Source of the DNA: Fen-178 sp963722575
GTDB lineage: Bacteria > Acidobacteriota > Terriglobia > Bryobacterales > Bryobacteraceae
Assembly: GCA_963722575.1 (NCBI GenBank)
Contig: CAVRNR010000013.1
Location: 1 to 64,000 of the forward strand
Length of the DNA: 64,000 nucleotides
Reading direction: 5' to 3'
The notes beneath the pieces were generated by a model. The model was not told the origin of the DNA. It worked only from the letters and a program-made list of their open reading frames with translations, and made no database searches. A program made the position numbers and the translations under genes. Below are positions 18,708 through 26,637 of the stretch, piece by piece. Every line of letters begins with the position of its first letter. Within the stretch, counting starts at the first letter, position 1.

Positions 18708-18939
18708 GGCCAGCCTCCTTGCTTATTCTAGGTCAAGCGGTGACGCACGGGTTCGGACGGTCGCGCTTTCGGCGCTTAGACTGACCTCTTTTCGAGGTCC
18801 AATCCGTCTCCCCGGACGGAAGCGAAGAAGACGGACCCCGGTTCACCATTCCGAGCGGTGAGCGGCAAACTGGAAGCACCTGGCTTGCCGGCGGCGGGCG
18901 CTGCGGATTGGCTGGTCGGCCGTATCGCGAAGGACACGG

Positions 18940-19191
18940 ATGAAGACGATACTCAGCAGGCTGCAAAGGCTGGAGCAGAGATTTCAACCTCCGGTGCCAG
19001 CCCCCTCTGGCCCATCGGTCGCCGAGCAGATTGCGGAGGGGCTCGCACGAATTGGGTTCGTTCGGGGTGAAGAGGAAAGCCTTGCGCAGACGTTCGCACG
19101 TTTCCTCGGGATCGCCCCGCGCGAGCTTCGCGTGCAGTTGCAGCGGCGGGCAGCCGGCCAGCCCGCGGAAGCTACCGATATTGGCGGATAA
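18940..19191 (+). CDS. Small coiled-coil hypothetical protein ending in a dif-like site
   Basis: This 83-residue protein begins MKTILSRLQRLEQRF, a short heptad pattern also seen in the protein at 56220 (VERRIQALEARL). A second helical part (SLAQTFARFLGIAPRELRVQLQ) follows. Function is unknown. The last six residues, ATDIGG, and the TAA stop are encoded by dif-like repeat copy c, so the original C-terminus may differ. It may be a mobile-cassette gene. Confidence 0.5.
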   Translation: MKTILSRLQRLEQRFQPPVPAPSGPSVAEQIAEGLARIGFVRGEEESLAQTFARFLGIAPRELRVQLQRRAAGQPAEATDIGG

Positions 19192-19194
19192 CGC
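19175..19194 (+). repeat. dif-like palindromic site, copy c
   Basis: The GCTA prefix is present, with left arm CCGATAT, centre TGGCGG and right arm ATAACGC (4 of 7 matches to the palindromic arm). It includes the stop codon of the 83-residue ORF. Confidence 0.55.
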
Positions 19195-19756
19195 TCCTCA
19201 CCGGGTCCGCGCCACCACCGTCTCGTTTGGGTCATTCGACGGTTTGGCAACGAACCAGCCAAGTGCCTCCGGACACGTTGGGGCGGATATGGACTGACCC
19301 CAGAAACGGAGCAGCAAGCGCTATTCCAACGCCCTAACGGCGTTTAATCGCCGCTGGCCCCCTATTCCGGGTGTTGCGTTCCCCCCAGGGGGAAATCGTC
19401 GCAATATCACCCTCTATTCGCGGTGAGCAGGGTGCTGCCTCGGCCTGTTGACGCTCGGTGTCCCAGGCCGCGGTGTCGCGAAACAGCGGCGTGAGGTCCC
19501 ACACCACGCCTTGGGCCGGGTCATGTTCAGTTTGTGCAGACACTTGCGAGGCCCTTAAGGGAGATGGTAGACAGGGTAATAACGCCCACGATTCGGAGCC
19601 AGCGTCGCATAGCAAACACCTCTTGGCAGACCGAGGGCAACGTGGGATTTCCAATTGGGCTGTTGGCCCGCGTCGATCGTGCCCCAAAGTACCGAATCAG
19701 AGCCGTTGTATTTGCTGAATCCAGGTCTACTGCCAAAACTGGTCCGGAGTGGCGGC
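19192..19756. other. Gap holding only gene debris
   Basis: Apart from the peptidase M3 remnant at about 19434-19610 I see no gene. A short stem (ACGGCG ... CGCCG) lies near 19335-19352. Confidence 0.5.
19434..19610 (-). pseudogene. N-terminal remnant of an oligoendopeptidase F-like (peptidase M3) gene
   Basis: From ATG 19610 a signal peptide is encoded (MRRWLRIVGVITLSTISLKG). After a frameshift near 19540 the text continues as SAQTEHDPAQGVVWDLTPLF and then RDTAAWDTERQQAEA. The part VWDLTPLF-x-D-x-AAW-x-x-ER is a hallmark of the N-terminus of PepF-like M3 peptidases. Similarity stops abruptly after about 45 residues, and the HExxH catalytic part is missing. This is a truncated, frameshifted remnant cut by a rearrangement. 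Confidence 0.55.
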
Positions 19757-20785
19757 CTACGTCGCACGGCTCTGCCGCAGCATGGCCGTCGTCAGAGAGA
19801 TCGGAATGAGTATCATCGCGAGGAAGTAGAAGTCGCTGCCTGGCAGAATTACTTTCGGCGCGACGATGCCGACGATCTCCGCGATAATGATAGGCAGGAG
19901 ACCTATCACGCTCCCGACCAGTGCAATGTTGAGGCCGTAATCGGCACGCTCCCCTGGGGTGGCCTTCGCGTAGCTGTGGATCATCGCGACGACCGCGCAG
20001 CCGAAGTAGCCTGCGAAAAGCAGCCCGAACAGGATGTTGCTCACTTCGTTCAGAATGCTGGTGCCCCGTGGCTGTACGATGACCAAGTACAGGAAGAAGA
20101 GGACCATCACAACAGCCGGGCCGTAAATGACTTGGGTTGCATGCTTCCCCTGTACGAACTGCTTCGGCTTCGGGGTCGCTAGCATGTAATGAAGCAGAAA
20201 AGCTAGGCCCAGAATGACCACTAAGCTCTGGATCGAACCCGCCAACATCCGTCCGAAGAACGAGGAGATGTAAGGGCCGGTGAAGAAGGCTGCGCTGAGG
20301 CATATTCCTGCCAGGGCTAGCAGCGTAGCACCCCTGGCTGGAGCTTTGCCAGAGGCCACCAGGCCGCAACCCAAAAAGCAGAATCCGATCAGAAAAGCAG
20401 CGAAGTCCAGCGCCATGCTCCTGGCTGGGAGGTTGGCAAAAGTAATATCTATGGTCTTGGTGACTGGAGCTTTTCCGCCATTCTCGCGCCGCTCGACCAC
20501 AAATGAGCGCGTCTCCCCGATCTTCGCCCGTTGCCGGTGGGCGAGGGCGCTGGAATCTTCGACGGAAATTCCGCCGATGCTCCTGATGTAATCTCCCCTT
20601 TTGAGGCCGGCACGCTCGGCCGGGCTTCCCGGGCGCGCCCAGGTGACCGTGTTGTTACCGTCCTCTCGGTAGCCGCTGTAAGGCACGTTCGACAGGTCGA
20701 TCAGGCCGAGGATGCCCCAGCAGGCAAACAGGATGCCCACCGTGAAGAAGGGGATCCTGTACCTGCTGCTACTAGCGTTATCCAT
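19757..20785 (-). CDS. PDZ-domain multi-pass membrane protein
   Basis: This 342-residue protein has an N-terminal membrane span (about residues 11-31). A PDZ domain follows at about 40-105, with the typical GSPAERAGLKRGDYIRSIGG. Six to seven further membrane helices run to the C-terminus. The PDZ domain would face the periplasm. Similar architecture occurs as the sensory front part of some acidobacterial kinases and phosphatases, but no output domain is attached here. It may bind protein C-termini in envelope stress sensing; this is inference. The gene is monocistronic. Confidence 0.75.
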   Translation of the reverse strand: MDNASSSRYRIPFFTVGILFACWGILGLIDLSNVPYSGYREDGNNTVTWARPGSPAERAGLKRGDYIRSIGGISVEDSSALAHRQRAKIGETRSFVVERRENGGKAPVTKTIDITFANLPARSMALDFAAFLIGFCFLGCGLVASGKAPARGATLLALAGICLSAAFFTGPYISSFFGRMLAGSIQSLVVILGLAFLLHYMLATPKPKQFVQGKHATQVIYGPAVVMVLFFLYLVIVQPRGTSILNEVSNILFGLLFAGYFGCAVVAMIHSYAKATPGERADYGLNIALVGSVIGLLPIIIAEIVGIVAPKVILPGSDFYFLAMILIPISLTTAMLRQSRAT

Positions 20786-21209
20786 GGATTCCTCCTTTCT
20801 AGTGATTGAAACCTTCCCTATGGAGAACTTCGTACCTGGGTTTTAAGTTTTGGACTCCAAAGTCCGGCTTCAGTATACACCCGGCCGCGATGTCTCGGCT
20901 CCGCGAACGAACACCGCGAACCTACAGGAGTGGTGACGGGTGACTCGCGAGCAGCAACGTCAAGGGAGGCCAAGGTCACTTGGCCACCTAACGCTAAAAC
21001 CGCGGATGTGCGCAGGCCGAAACTGAAGCCAGCCTAATAGCCGATATCACTACTTAACGCCCCCGAAAGACGGCCCTGGGATGCCGGTGAGAGCGGGACA
21101 ACGGGTTCCGGGCGGATCACGCGCTATTCGGAAACTGCGGCCGGCTTGAAGATGGCTCCGCGGCACAAAAGCCCGGCCCAACTCATTCTACGATAAGCCT
21201 GCCGTACTA
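20786..21209. other. Gap with dif-like copy d, otherwise empty
   Basis: Between two genes of the minus strand I see no ORF with coding character. The repeat at 21041 is the only structure noted. Confidence 0.45.
21041..21060 (+). repeat. dif-like palindromic site, copy d
   Basis: Left arm CCGATAT, centre CACTAC, right arm TTAACGC. The GCTA prefix is degenerate (ATAG). The right arm equals that of copy e. Confidence 0.5.
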
Positions 21210-21842
21210 CTAAGGCCGCGACATCGCCACAAGCGTGGGAGCCGGGTCGCCAGTCAGGCTGTCCTGGTTCGTTTGCGCGGTGGCCAACCGGGCACGCCTC
21301 TCCATGCCGAGGTGAATCAGATCGATATCTTCCTGGGAGATGGGAAGCTCGCTCCACAGCATCTGGGAGAAGTCCGCGCCGCCCCAATGCGCTTTCATCA
21401 CGCCGCCCTCGGAATGCCGGGTGCACCCTTCCAGGATGTGGATAATTTCATGCACCAGCACGTGTGCCAGCAAGTGTGGCACAAGAGCCGGTTGGTTGGC
21501 CTCGATGCGATCGCGGAAGACCTGGATGTGCGTGCCTTCGTATGGCAACGCGTAAGCCAGCGCTCCGGGTTGCAGGGTAGCGGGCGTCTGGCCGGTCAGC
21601 GTAATGTGGATTCCCTCCGGCGGGCAGGATTTCGAATCCACCCAAACCAGCGTGACGCCAATCTTCCGCAACATCTTGGAGGTGATGGCTTTCGCCAGGT
21701 TGGCACCCCTGAGGTCGCCACCGCCCTGGTAATCCATGTAGACCGATACGCTGAGATCCGCCGCCGGCCTGGATTCGCCAAAACCGGGCCCCGCAACCGC
21801 CGCCATCCAAACCGTCGCAACCGCTAATTTCTGTGCTCTCAT
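21210..21842 (-). CDS. Secreted HExxH protein, putative zinc metallopeptidase
   Basis: This 210-residue protein has a signal peptide (MRAQKLAVATVWMAAVAG). The motif HVLVHEIIHILEGCTRHSEG holds HEIIH, and a third ligand may be the nearby His of TRHSEGG. This is a known type of small acidobacterial secreted protein without assigned substrate. The gene is divergent from the sigma factor gene; its start is 74 bp from that GTG, so they share a control region. Confidence 0.7.
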   Translation of the reverse strand: MRAQKLAVATVWMAAVAGPGFGESRPAADLSVSVYMDYQGGGDLRGANLAKAITSKMLRKIGVTLVWVDSKSCPPEGIHITLTGQTPATLQPGALAYALPYEGTHIQVFRDRIEANQPALVPHLLAHVLVHEIIHILEGCTRHSEGGVMKAHWGGADFSQMLWSELPISQEDIDLIHLGMERRARLATAQTNQDSLTGDPAPTLVAMSRP

Positions 21843-21916
21843 TTTCGTTGCTCCCGACCGGAACGCGAAAGGGGCACGAAATCGGGGCCAAAACGGGAGA
21901 ATTAGAGGCTAAAATA

Positions 21917-22519
21917 GTGGAAACGCAAGAACAGTCGGCTCCTATGGCGGATTCTCGTGGCGAAGTCACCGTGCTATTGGGTGAACTGAAGCTCGGACGC
22001 AAGGACGCGCTGGAGCGGCTTATGCCGCTGGTTTACAGGGAGTTGCGCCGCGTGGCGGGCCGCTGCATGCGCGACGAACGGCCCGGCCACACCCTCCAGC
22101 CCACCGCCCTGGTCCACGAGGCCTACCTCCGGTTGGTGGACCAGGACCACGCCGATTGGCAAAACCGCGCCCAGTTCGTGGGCGTGGCCGCCCAGCTCAT
22201 GCGCCGCCTGCTGGTGGACCACGCCCGCGGACGCCGCGCTCTCAAACGCGGCATCCCCGTCACCATGAACGAACAGATATTCAATCGAGCCGCCGGCGCC
22301 GACCACACCGAGGAAGTCCTGGCGGTGGACGAAATCCTGGCTCGCCTCGTCGAACTCGACCCGCAGCAGGCGCGCATCGTCGAGCTGCGCTATTTCGGCG
22401 GCCTATCGGTGGAGGAGACCGCCGAGGCCATGGCGATCTCCGCCCGCACGGTCAAGCGCGACTGGGCCATGGCCAAGGCCTGGATGAAGACCCAACTGGA
22501 GAGTGGAGGGTCTAAATGA
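21917..22519 (+). CDS. ECF-type sigma factor (Sig-70_X6/TIGR02999 type)
   Basis: This sigma factor of about 201 residues is of the short ECF-like group common in Acidobacteriota and Planctomycetes. Region 2 is seen as LMPLVYRELRRVAGRCM with ERPGHTLQPTALVHEAYLRLV, and region 4 as LELRYFGGLSVEETA-like text (VELRYFGGLSVEETAEAMAI) with the helix-turn-helix ISARTVKRDWAMAKAWM. I chose GTG 21917 because GAGG lies 8 bp upstream; ATG 21944 is the alternative. Its stop overlaps the kinase start by 4 bp (ATGA), so the two are translationally coupled and the kinase probably controls it. Confidence 0.88.
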   Translation: METQEQSAPMADSRGEVTVLLGELKLGRKDALERLMPLVYRELRRVAGRCMRDERPGHTLQPTALVHEAYLRLVDQDHADWQNRAQFVGVAAQLMRRLLVDHARGRRALKRGIPVTMNEQIFNRAAGADHTEEVLAVDEILARLVELDPQQARIVELRYFGGLSVEETAEAMAISARTVKRDWAMAKAWMKTQLESGGSK

Positions 22520-25434
22520 CGCCGCAGCGCTGGAGCAGAATCAAGGAGCTCTTCGGCGTGGCCCTGGAGACGCCCGAGCCAGAACGGCCGGCTTTCCTCG
22601 ATTCCGCTTGCGGCGGCGACGCCGAATTGCGCGCGGATGTGGAGCGCCTGCTGGCGGAAAGTGATGCCGCCAGCCTGCCCAACCCCGCCAGCGGATTGCT
22701 GAACGCCGCCCGCGAACTGGCGCCCGGCCAGACGCTGGCGCAATACCGCGTGGAGGCCAAGCTTGGGGAAGGCGGCATGGGGGCGGTCTACCGCGCCTAC
22801 GACACAAAACTTCGCCGCCAGGTGGCGCTGAAGGTGCTCGCGCCGGAGCGCCTGGCCGACGCCGAGAGCAAACAGCGCCTAATTCGCGAGGCGCGCGCGG
22901 CCTCGGCCCTGAACCACCCCAACATTGTGACCGTGCATGAGATCGGGTCGGGGGTGCCCGCTTGCGGGCCCGGGGTGGACTTCATCGCCATGGAATTGGT
23001 GGAGGGGAAGAGCCTCAAGGACGCGATCTCGGCCAAGGGCCTGCCGTTGCCGAAAGCGCTGGATTACGCCGCACAAATTGCCGCAGGGCTGGCCAAAGCT
23101 CACGCCGCTGGCATCATCCACCGCGATCTGAAGCCCGGCAACGTTATGGTGACACCTGACGGGCTGGTGAAGCTGCTGGATTTCGGGCTGGCGCGGCGGC
23201 AGCGGTTGGGGGAGTCGGAAACCACTCTCACCACGGAGGGTATGATCGCCGGCACGCTGGCCTATATGCCGCCGGAGCAAGCGGAGGGAAGGGCAGCAGA
23301 CGCGCGGTCGGATATTTTCTCGTTTGGGGCGGTGCTGTACGAGATGCTCACCGGCAGGCAGGCGTTCGAAGGCAAGTCGCAGGCCGGCCTGATCGCCGCC
23401 ATCATGGAGAAGAACCCGCCGTCTGTGTCCAGCGTCCAGCCAACGTCCCCGCCGGCTCTCGATCGCGTCGTGAGGAAATGCCTTGAAAAAGATCCTGACC
23501 GGAGGTGGCAGTCCGCTGCCGATCTTCGCGACGAACTCCAATGGGTGGCAGAGACCGCCGGCCACCCCGAGGGTCCGGGGCCCTCCGGCTTTGCTCGCCG
23601 GCCTTGGGTGCGGCGGCGGGTAACTCTTGGGCTCGCCGCCGCCATAGCCCTGGTCTTCGCGGCCATCTTCGTTTGGTGGCTGAGCCGATCCTCAACCGGC
23701 ACCGATTCATCCATGCGGCCCGTCAGCCGCTGGGTTTTCAAGATCCCCGAAGGGGTCATCGAAGAAGGAGCGGGCGGCGCCCTGACGTTCTCGCCCGACG
23801 GTGCGAAGCTGGTCTACACGGCGGTGCGAGCGGGGACATGGCAGCTTTATCTTCGCAGGCTGGATCAGTTGCAAGCCACTGCAATCCCTGGAACCGAGGG
23901 CGAGAGTTCTCCGTTTTTTTCCCCTGACGGGAACTGGGTCGGGTTCTTCGCCGGGGGCAAGCTGAAGAAAGTCTCGTTGGCCGGAGAGGCGCCGCTGACC
24001 ATTTGCGAAACGGGGACTGGTAGGGGGCTGGGCGGCAGTTGGGCGCCCGATGGGACGATCGTGTTCGCGCCCGGCCAGCCATTTGGCCTGATGCGCGTTT
24101 CGGCCAATGGGGGCACCCCGGTGGCGCTCACTACGCCCGATCCCAGACAAGGAGAAATGGCCCACATCTGGCCCGAGGTGCTGCCGGGCGGGGAGGCGGT
24201 GCTGTTCACGATTCTTCGCGCCGGGCTTGGCTTCGGCGACCACCCGATCGCGATTTTTTCGCTGAAAAGCGGCGAGCGTCGGATTCTCTCCAGAGATTTC
24301 ACGTTCGTCCGGTACGCAGCGACCGGGCACTTGGTCTGCTATCGGGAGGGATCGGTCGCGGCTCTGCCCTTCGATTTGAAGCGCCTGAGAATCGCGGGCC
24401 CGCCCGTCAATCTACTCGAGGGAGTGGCAAGGGTAGGAAGCGGAGTGGAGCGAGTTGCCCCTGTCCTGGGGCTCTCCGGCTCAGGATCGCTGGCCTTTGT
24501 TAAGGAAGACCCGAAGGCAAGGACTTCACGGTTCGTCTGGGTCAGTCAGGCCGGCGCCGCGCAGCCGCTTGCAGTGCCCGAGCAGGAAGAGGAGTTCCCC
24601 GCTTTGTCGCCGGACGGCCGCCTGCTTGCCATGACCGTCACCAACCAGCAAGGTTCGCATATCTGGCTTTGGGATCTCCAACGGGACACGTTGAACCGGC
24701 TGACGTACGAAGGCGACAACCACGCGCCCATCTGGTCGCCGGACGGGCAGTGGGTGGTCTTCAGTTCAAATCAGCAGGGGCCGGAATCGAATCTGTACCG
24801 GAGGCGCGCCGACGGGACCGGGCCGGCGGAGCGGCTTTTGTCATCGGTCAACCATCAGGATCCGGGGTCCTTCTCGCCCGACGGAAAGTTGTTGGCCTTT
24901 GCGGAATTTGGCGGTGAGAGCAAATGGGACATATGGGTGCTCGCCATGGATGGCGCTCGGGCCGCCCGGCCGTTTCTCCAAACAAAGTTCAGCGAGCAGG
25001 AGCCTATGATCTCGCCGGATGGAAGGTGGATCGCCTACTCATCGGATGAATCCGGGCGCTCGGAAGTCTATGTCCAGCCTTTTCCGCAGGGCGGCCGGAA
25101 GTGGCAGATTTCGAACGAGGGCGCCAACCAGCCGCTGTGGGCGCCCGACGGACGCCGTCTTTTCTTCCGCACGCCAGACAGCGTCGTGGACGTCGCGATT
25201 GAGACTCGGCCCGAGTTTGTCGTGGGGAAACGAGACGTGCTGTTTTCGGGATACTACCGGGGCCGAACTGGGTTCGGCCACCCGAATTACGAAATCTCCC
25301 GCGACGGGCAGCGGTTTCTCATGCTGCAGCCGTCGCTCCCACAGGGCACAGGGGCGACAGAAATCAACGTCGTTCTCAATTGGTCGGAAGAGTTGAAAGG
25401 GCTCGTGCGTCCTCAGAATCGGGCGGGCAAATGA
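22516..25434 (+). CDS. PknB-type Ser/Thr kinase with C-terminal TolB/WD40-like propeller
   Basis: This 972-residue protein has a kinase domain at about residues 80-350. The glycine loop is LGEGGMGAVYRA, the catalytic Lys is in VALKVL, the catalytic loop is HRDLKPGNVMV, DFG is in LLDFGLAR, and PPEQAEG closes the lobe. One membrane helix (about 375-393, LGLAAAIALVFAAIFVWWL) separates it from an extracytoplasmic beta-propeller with repeated FSPDG-type blades. The first 70 residues (MTPQRWSRIKELFGVALE) are typical of kinases paired with ECF sigma factors. It probably senses an envelope signal and phosphorylates the coupled sigma factor; the target is inferred from the overlap only. Confidence 0.92.
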   Translation: MTPQRWSRIKELFGVALETPEPERPAFLDSACGGDAELRADVERLLAESDAASLPNPASGLLNAARELAPGQTLAQYRVEAKLGEGGMGAVYRAYDTKLRRQVALKVLAPERLADAESKQRLIREARAASALNHPNIVTVHEIGSGVPACGPGVDFIAMELVEGKSLKDAISAKGLPLPKALDYAAQIAAGLAKAHAAGIIHRDLKPGNVMVTPDGLVKLLDFGLARRQRLGESETTLTTEGMIAGTLAYMPPEQAEGRAADARSDIFSFGAVLYEMLTGRQAFEGKSQAGLIAAIMEKNPPSVSSVQPTSPPALDRVVRKCLEKDPDRRWQSAADLRDELQWVAETAGHPEGPGPSGFARRPWVRRRVTLGLAAAIALVFAAIFVWWLSRSSTGTDSSMRPVSRWVFKIPEGVIEEGAGGALTFSPDGAKLVYTAVRAGTWQLYLRRLDQLQATAIPGTEGESSPFFSPDGNWVGFFAGGKLKKVSLAGEAPLTICETGTGRGLGGSWAPDGTIVFAPGQPFGLMRVSANGGTPVALTTPDPRQGEMAHIWPEVLPGGEAVLFTILRAGLGFGDHPIAIFSLKSGERRILSRDFTFVRYAATGHLVCYREGSVAALPFDLKRLRIAGPPVNLLEGVARVGSGVERVAPVLGLSGSGSLAFVKEDPKARTSRFVWVSQAGAAQPLAVPEQEEEFPALSPDGRLLAMTVTNQQGSHIWLWDLQRDTLNRLTYEGDNHAPIWSPDGQWVVFSSNQQGPESNLYRRRADGTGPAERLLSSVNHQDPGSFSPDGKLLAFAEFGGESKWDIWVLAMDGARAARPFLQTKFSEQEPMISPDGRWIAYSSDESGRSEVYVQPFPQGGRKWQISNEGANQPLWAPDGRRLFFRTPDSVVDVAIETRPEFVVGKRDVLFSGYYRGRTGFGHPNYEISRDGQRFLMLQPSLPQGTGATEINVVLNWSEELKGLVRPQNRAGK

Positions 25435-25440
25435 GCCAGG

Positions 25441-25505
25441 ATCGGCCGCAGCATCTCCCACTTCCGCATCCCCAAGAAGCTCGGTGAGGGCGGCTTGGGC
25501 GCCGG
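25441..25505 (+). pseudogene. N-terminal scrap of a second PknB-type kinase
   Basis: Right after the kinase stop, in the same frame, the text IGRSISHFRIPKKLGEGGLG matches the start of PknB-type kinases (compare ISHYRI-x-x-KLGEGGMG). The similarity ends after about 21 codons. It looks like the leftover of a neighbouring paralogue removed by deletion or recombination. Confidence 0.5.
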
Positions 25506-25952
25506 GCATTACACCTTGCGATCGGATCGTCGGCACTCAGAAACAGGCATAGTGGATGATATGTGGGCTTTCCGGAAACTTGCCCTTAGAGGTAATCGCT
25601 CGACCGGCGCACAGGACCATTGCCCCAGCGGACGTTGCCCCCGGAGTTGGCTACCGATAATGTCCCTTAACGCCGTCGTGGAACTGGCGCTACAATCCTT
25701 CGGTTAAACAGCCGAATGCCTTAGAGCCGCCTCGCGCTGCAAACACAAGACTTAGACGTGCCAAAAGCCGATTATCGTGGAATTTGGGGGGACTCTGGGG
25801 CGACCGACTGCCGGGGAAAAAGGCGCTTTCTCCCGCGCTTCAGCACCGATGAGTGGCGGTCTTCATTCCGGCATATCTGTTTACCCAGCCGGAGGCCCAG
25901 GGACGCCGACCTGCCGTGGCGTCTCTGCTGTTTGCTGCTATATTTGGCACGT
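25506..25952. other. Gap with dif-like copy e
   Basis: No convincing gene is seen. The open frame that starts at 25758 is probably non-coding up to ATG 25953. Confidence 0.4.
25654..25673 (+). repeat. dif-like palindromic site, copy e
   Basis: The GCTA prefix is present, with left arm CCGATAA, centre TGTCCC and right arm TTAACGC. It marks the left edge of the defence-rich part of the window. Confidence 0.55.
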
Positions 25953-26624
25953 ATGGGAAAGCTGCGAAATGAACTAGAGTCTCGAAAGAGGGATCAAACC
26001 CGCCTCGTCGAGGCTGTGGAATACCTCACCGAAGCCGTTATTTCCGCTGCAGCGCCGTTTGTCGACGCGGGTGGGCTTGACCTCACCCGAGGAGCAGTAA
26101 GCAAGCTAGTCACTGACAGTATCCGGCTAGAACGTGTGCCGACGAGACGCAGGGTAGGAACTGTCTACTTAGACCGTCTGGGTAAGAAAACATACTCAAC
26201 TGGCATCGAGTCGGCTCGGAGCGTCAAGCCGGTCAATGCTCTCTTCCATCTGAATGATCTCATTCTAGCAGCGGGGCTGACGGTGCCGAGCGTATACACA
26301 GCGTGGGTAGTTAAGTGGCTCGCGCCCTTTGCGATTCTGGTACTTGTCAGCAGAATGCGGTCGCTCACTGAGATTCCTGTACAACCACATCACGCGATTA
26401 CCCTGCTCGCCATGTGGGGGCGAGCCGACGCGACAAAGCGAGTTATCGGTGCCGGATTACTGCACGGTGTCAACACTGAACTTCGGCGGCACGACAGACC
26501 GGAAATCACCGAAGAAGAGCTGCAAGCCACCCTGAAATGGCTCGAAAACGTAGGCGCGATTCAATCCGTGCTGGGGAGTGCATCCGACTGGATGGTAAAG
26601 GAAGAAGTTGCCGCGTCGGTTTAG
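25953..26624 (+). CDS. Hypothetical protein in the defence-type island
   Basis: This protein of about 223 residues starts at ATG 25953 (MGKLRNELESRKRDQTRLVE). It begins with a charged helix, has a hydrophobic middle (about residues 90-125, PSVYTAWVVKWLAPFAILVLV) that could be one membrane span or a buried helix, and ends with a helical part (ITEEELQATLKWLENVGAIQ) like a winged-helix. GC content and codon use are lower than in region 1, which suggests transfer. It converges on the peptidase-like gene. I do not recognise the family. Confidence 0.55.
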   Translation: MGKLRNELESRKRDQTRLVEAVEYLTEAVISAAAPFVDAGGLDLTRGAVSKLVTDSIRLERVPTRRRVGTVYLDRLGKKTYSTGIESARSVKPVNALFHLNDLILAAGLTVPSVYTAWVVKWLAPFAILVLVSRMRSLTEIPVQPHHAITLLAMWGRADATKRVIGAGLLHGVNTELRRHDRPEITEEELQATLKWLENVGAIQSVLGSASDWMVKEEVAASV

Positions 26625-26637
26625 TGTGCCCTTCTGG

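Noticed and set aside
21631..21650. Text like a tRNA T-arm (TTCGAATCC)
   Set aside because: It lies in the HExxH gene and no cloverleaf can be formed around it.
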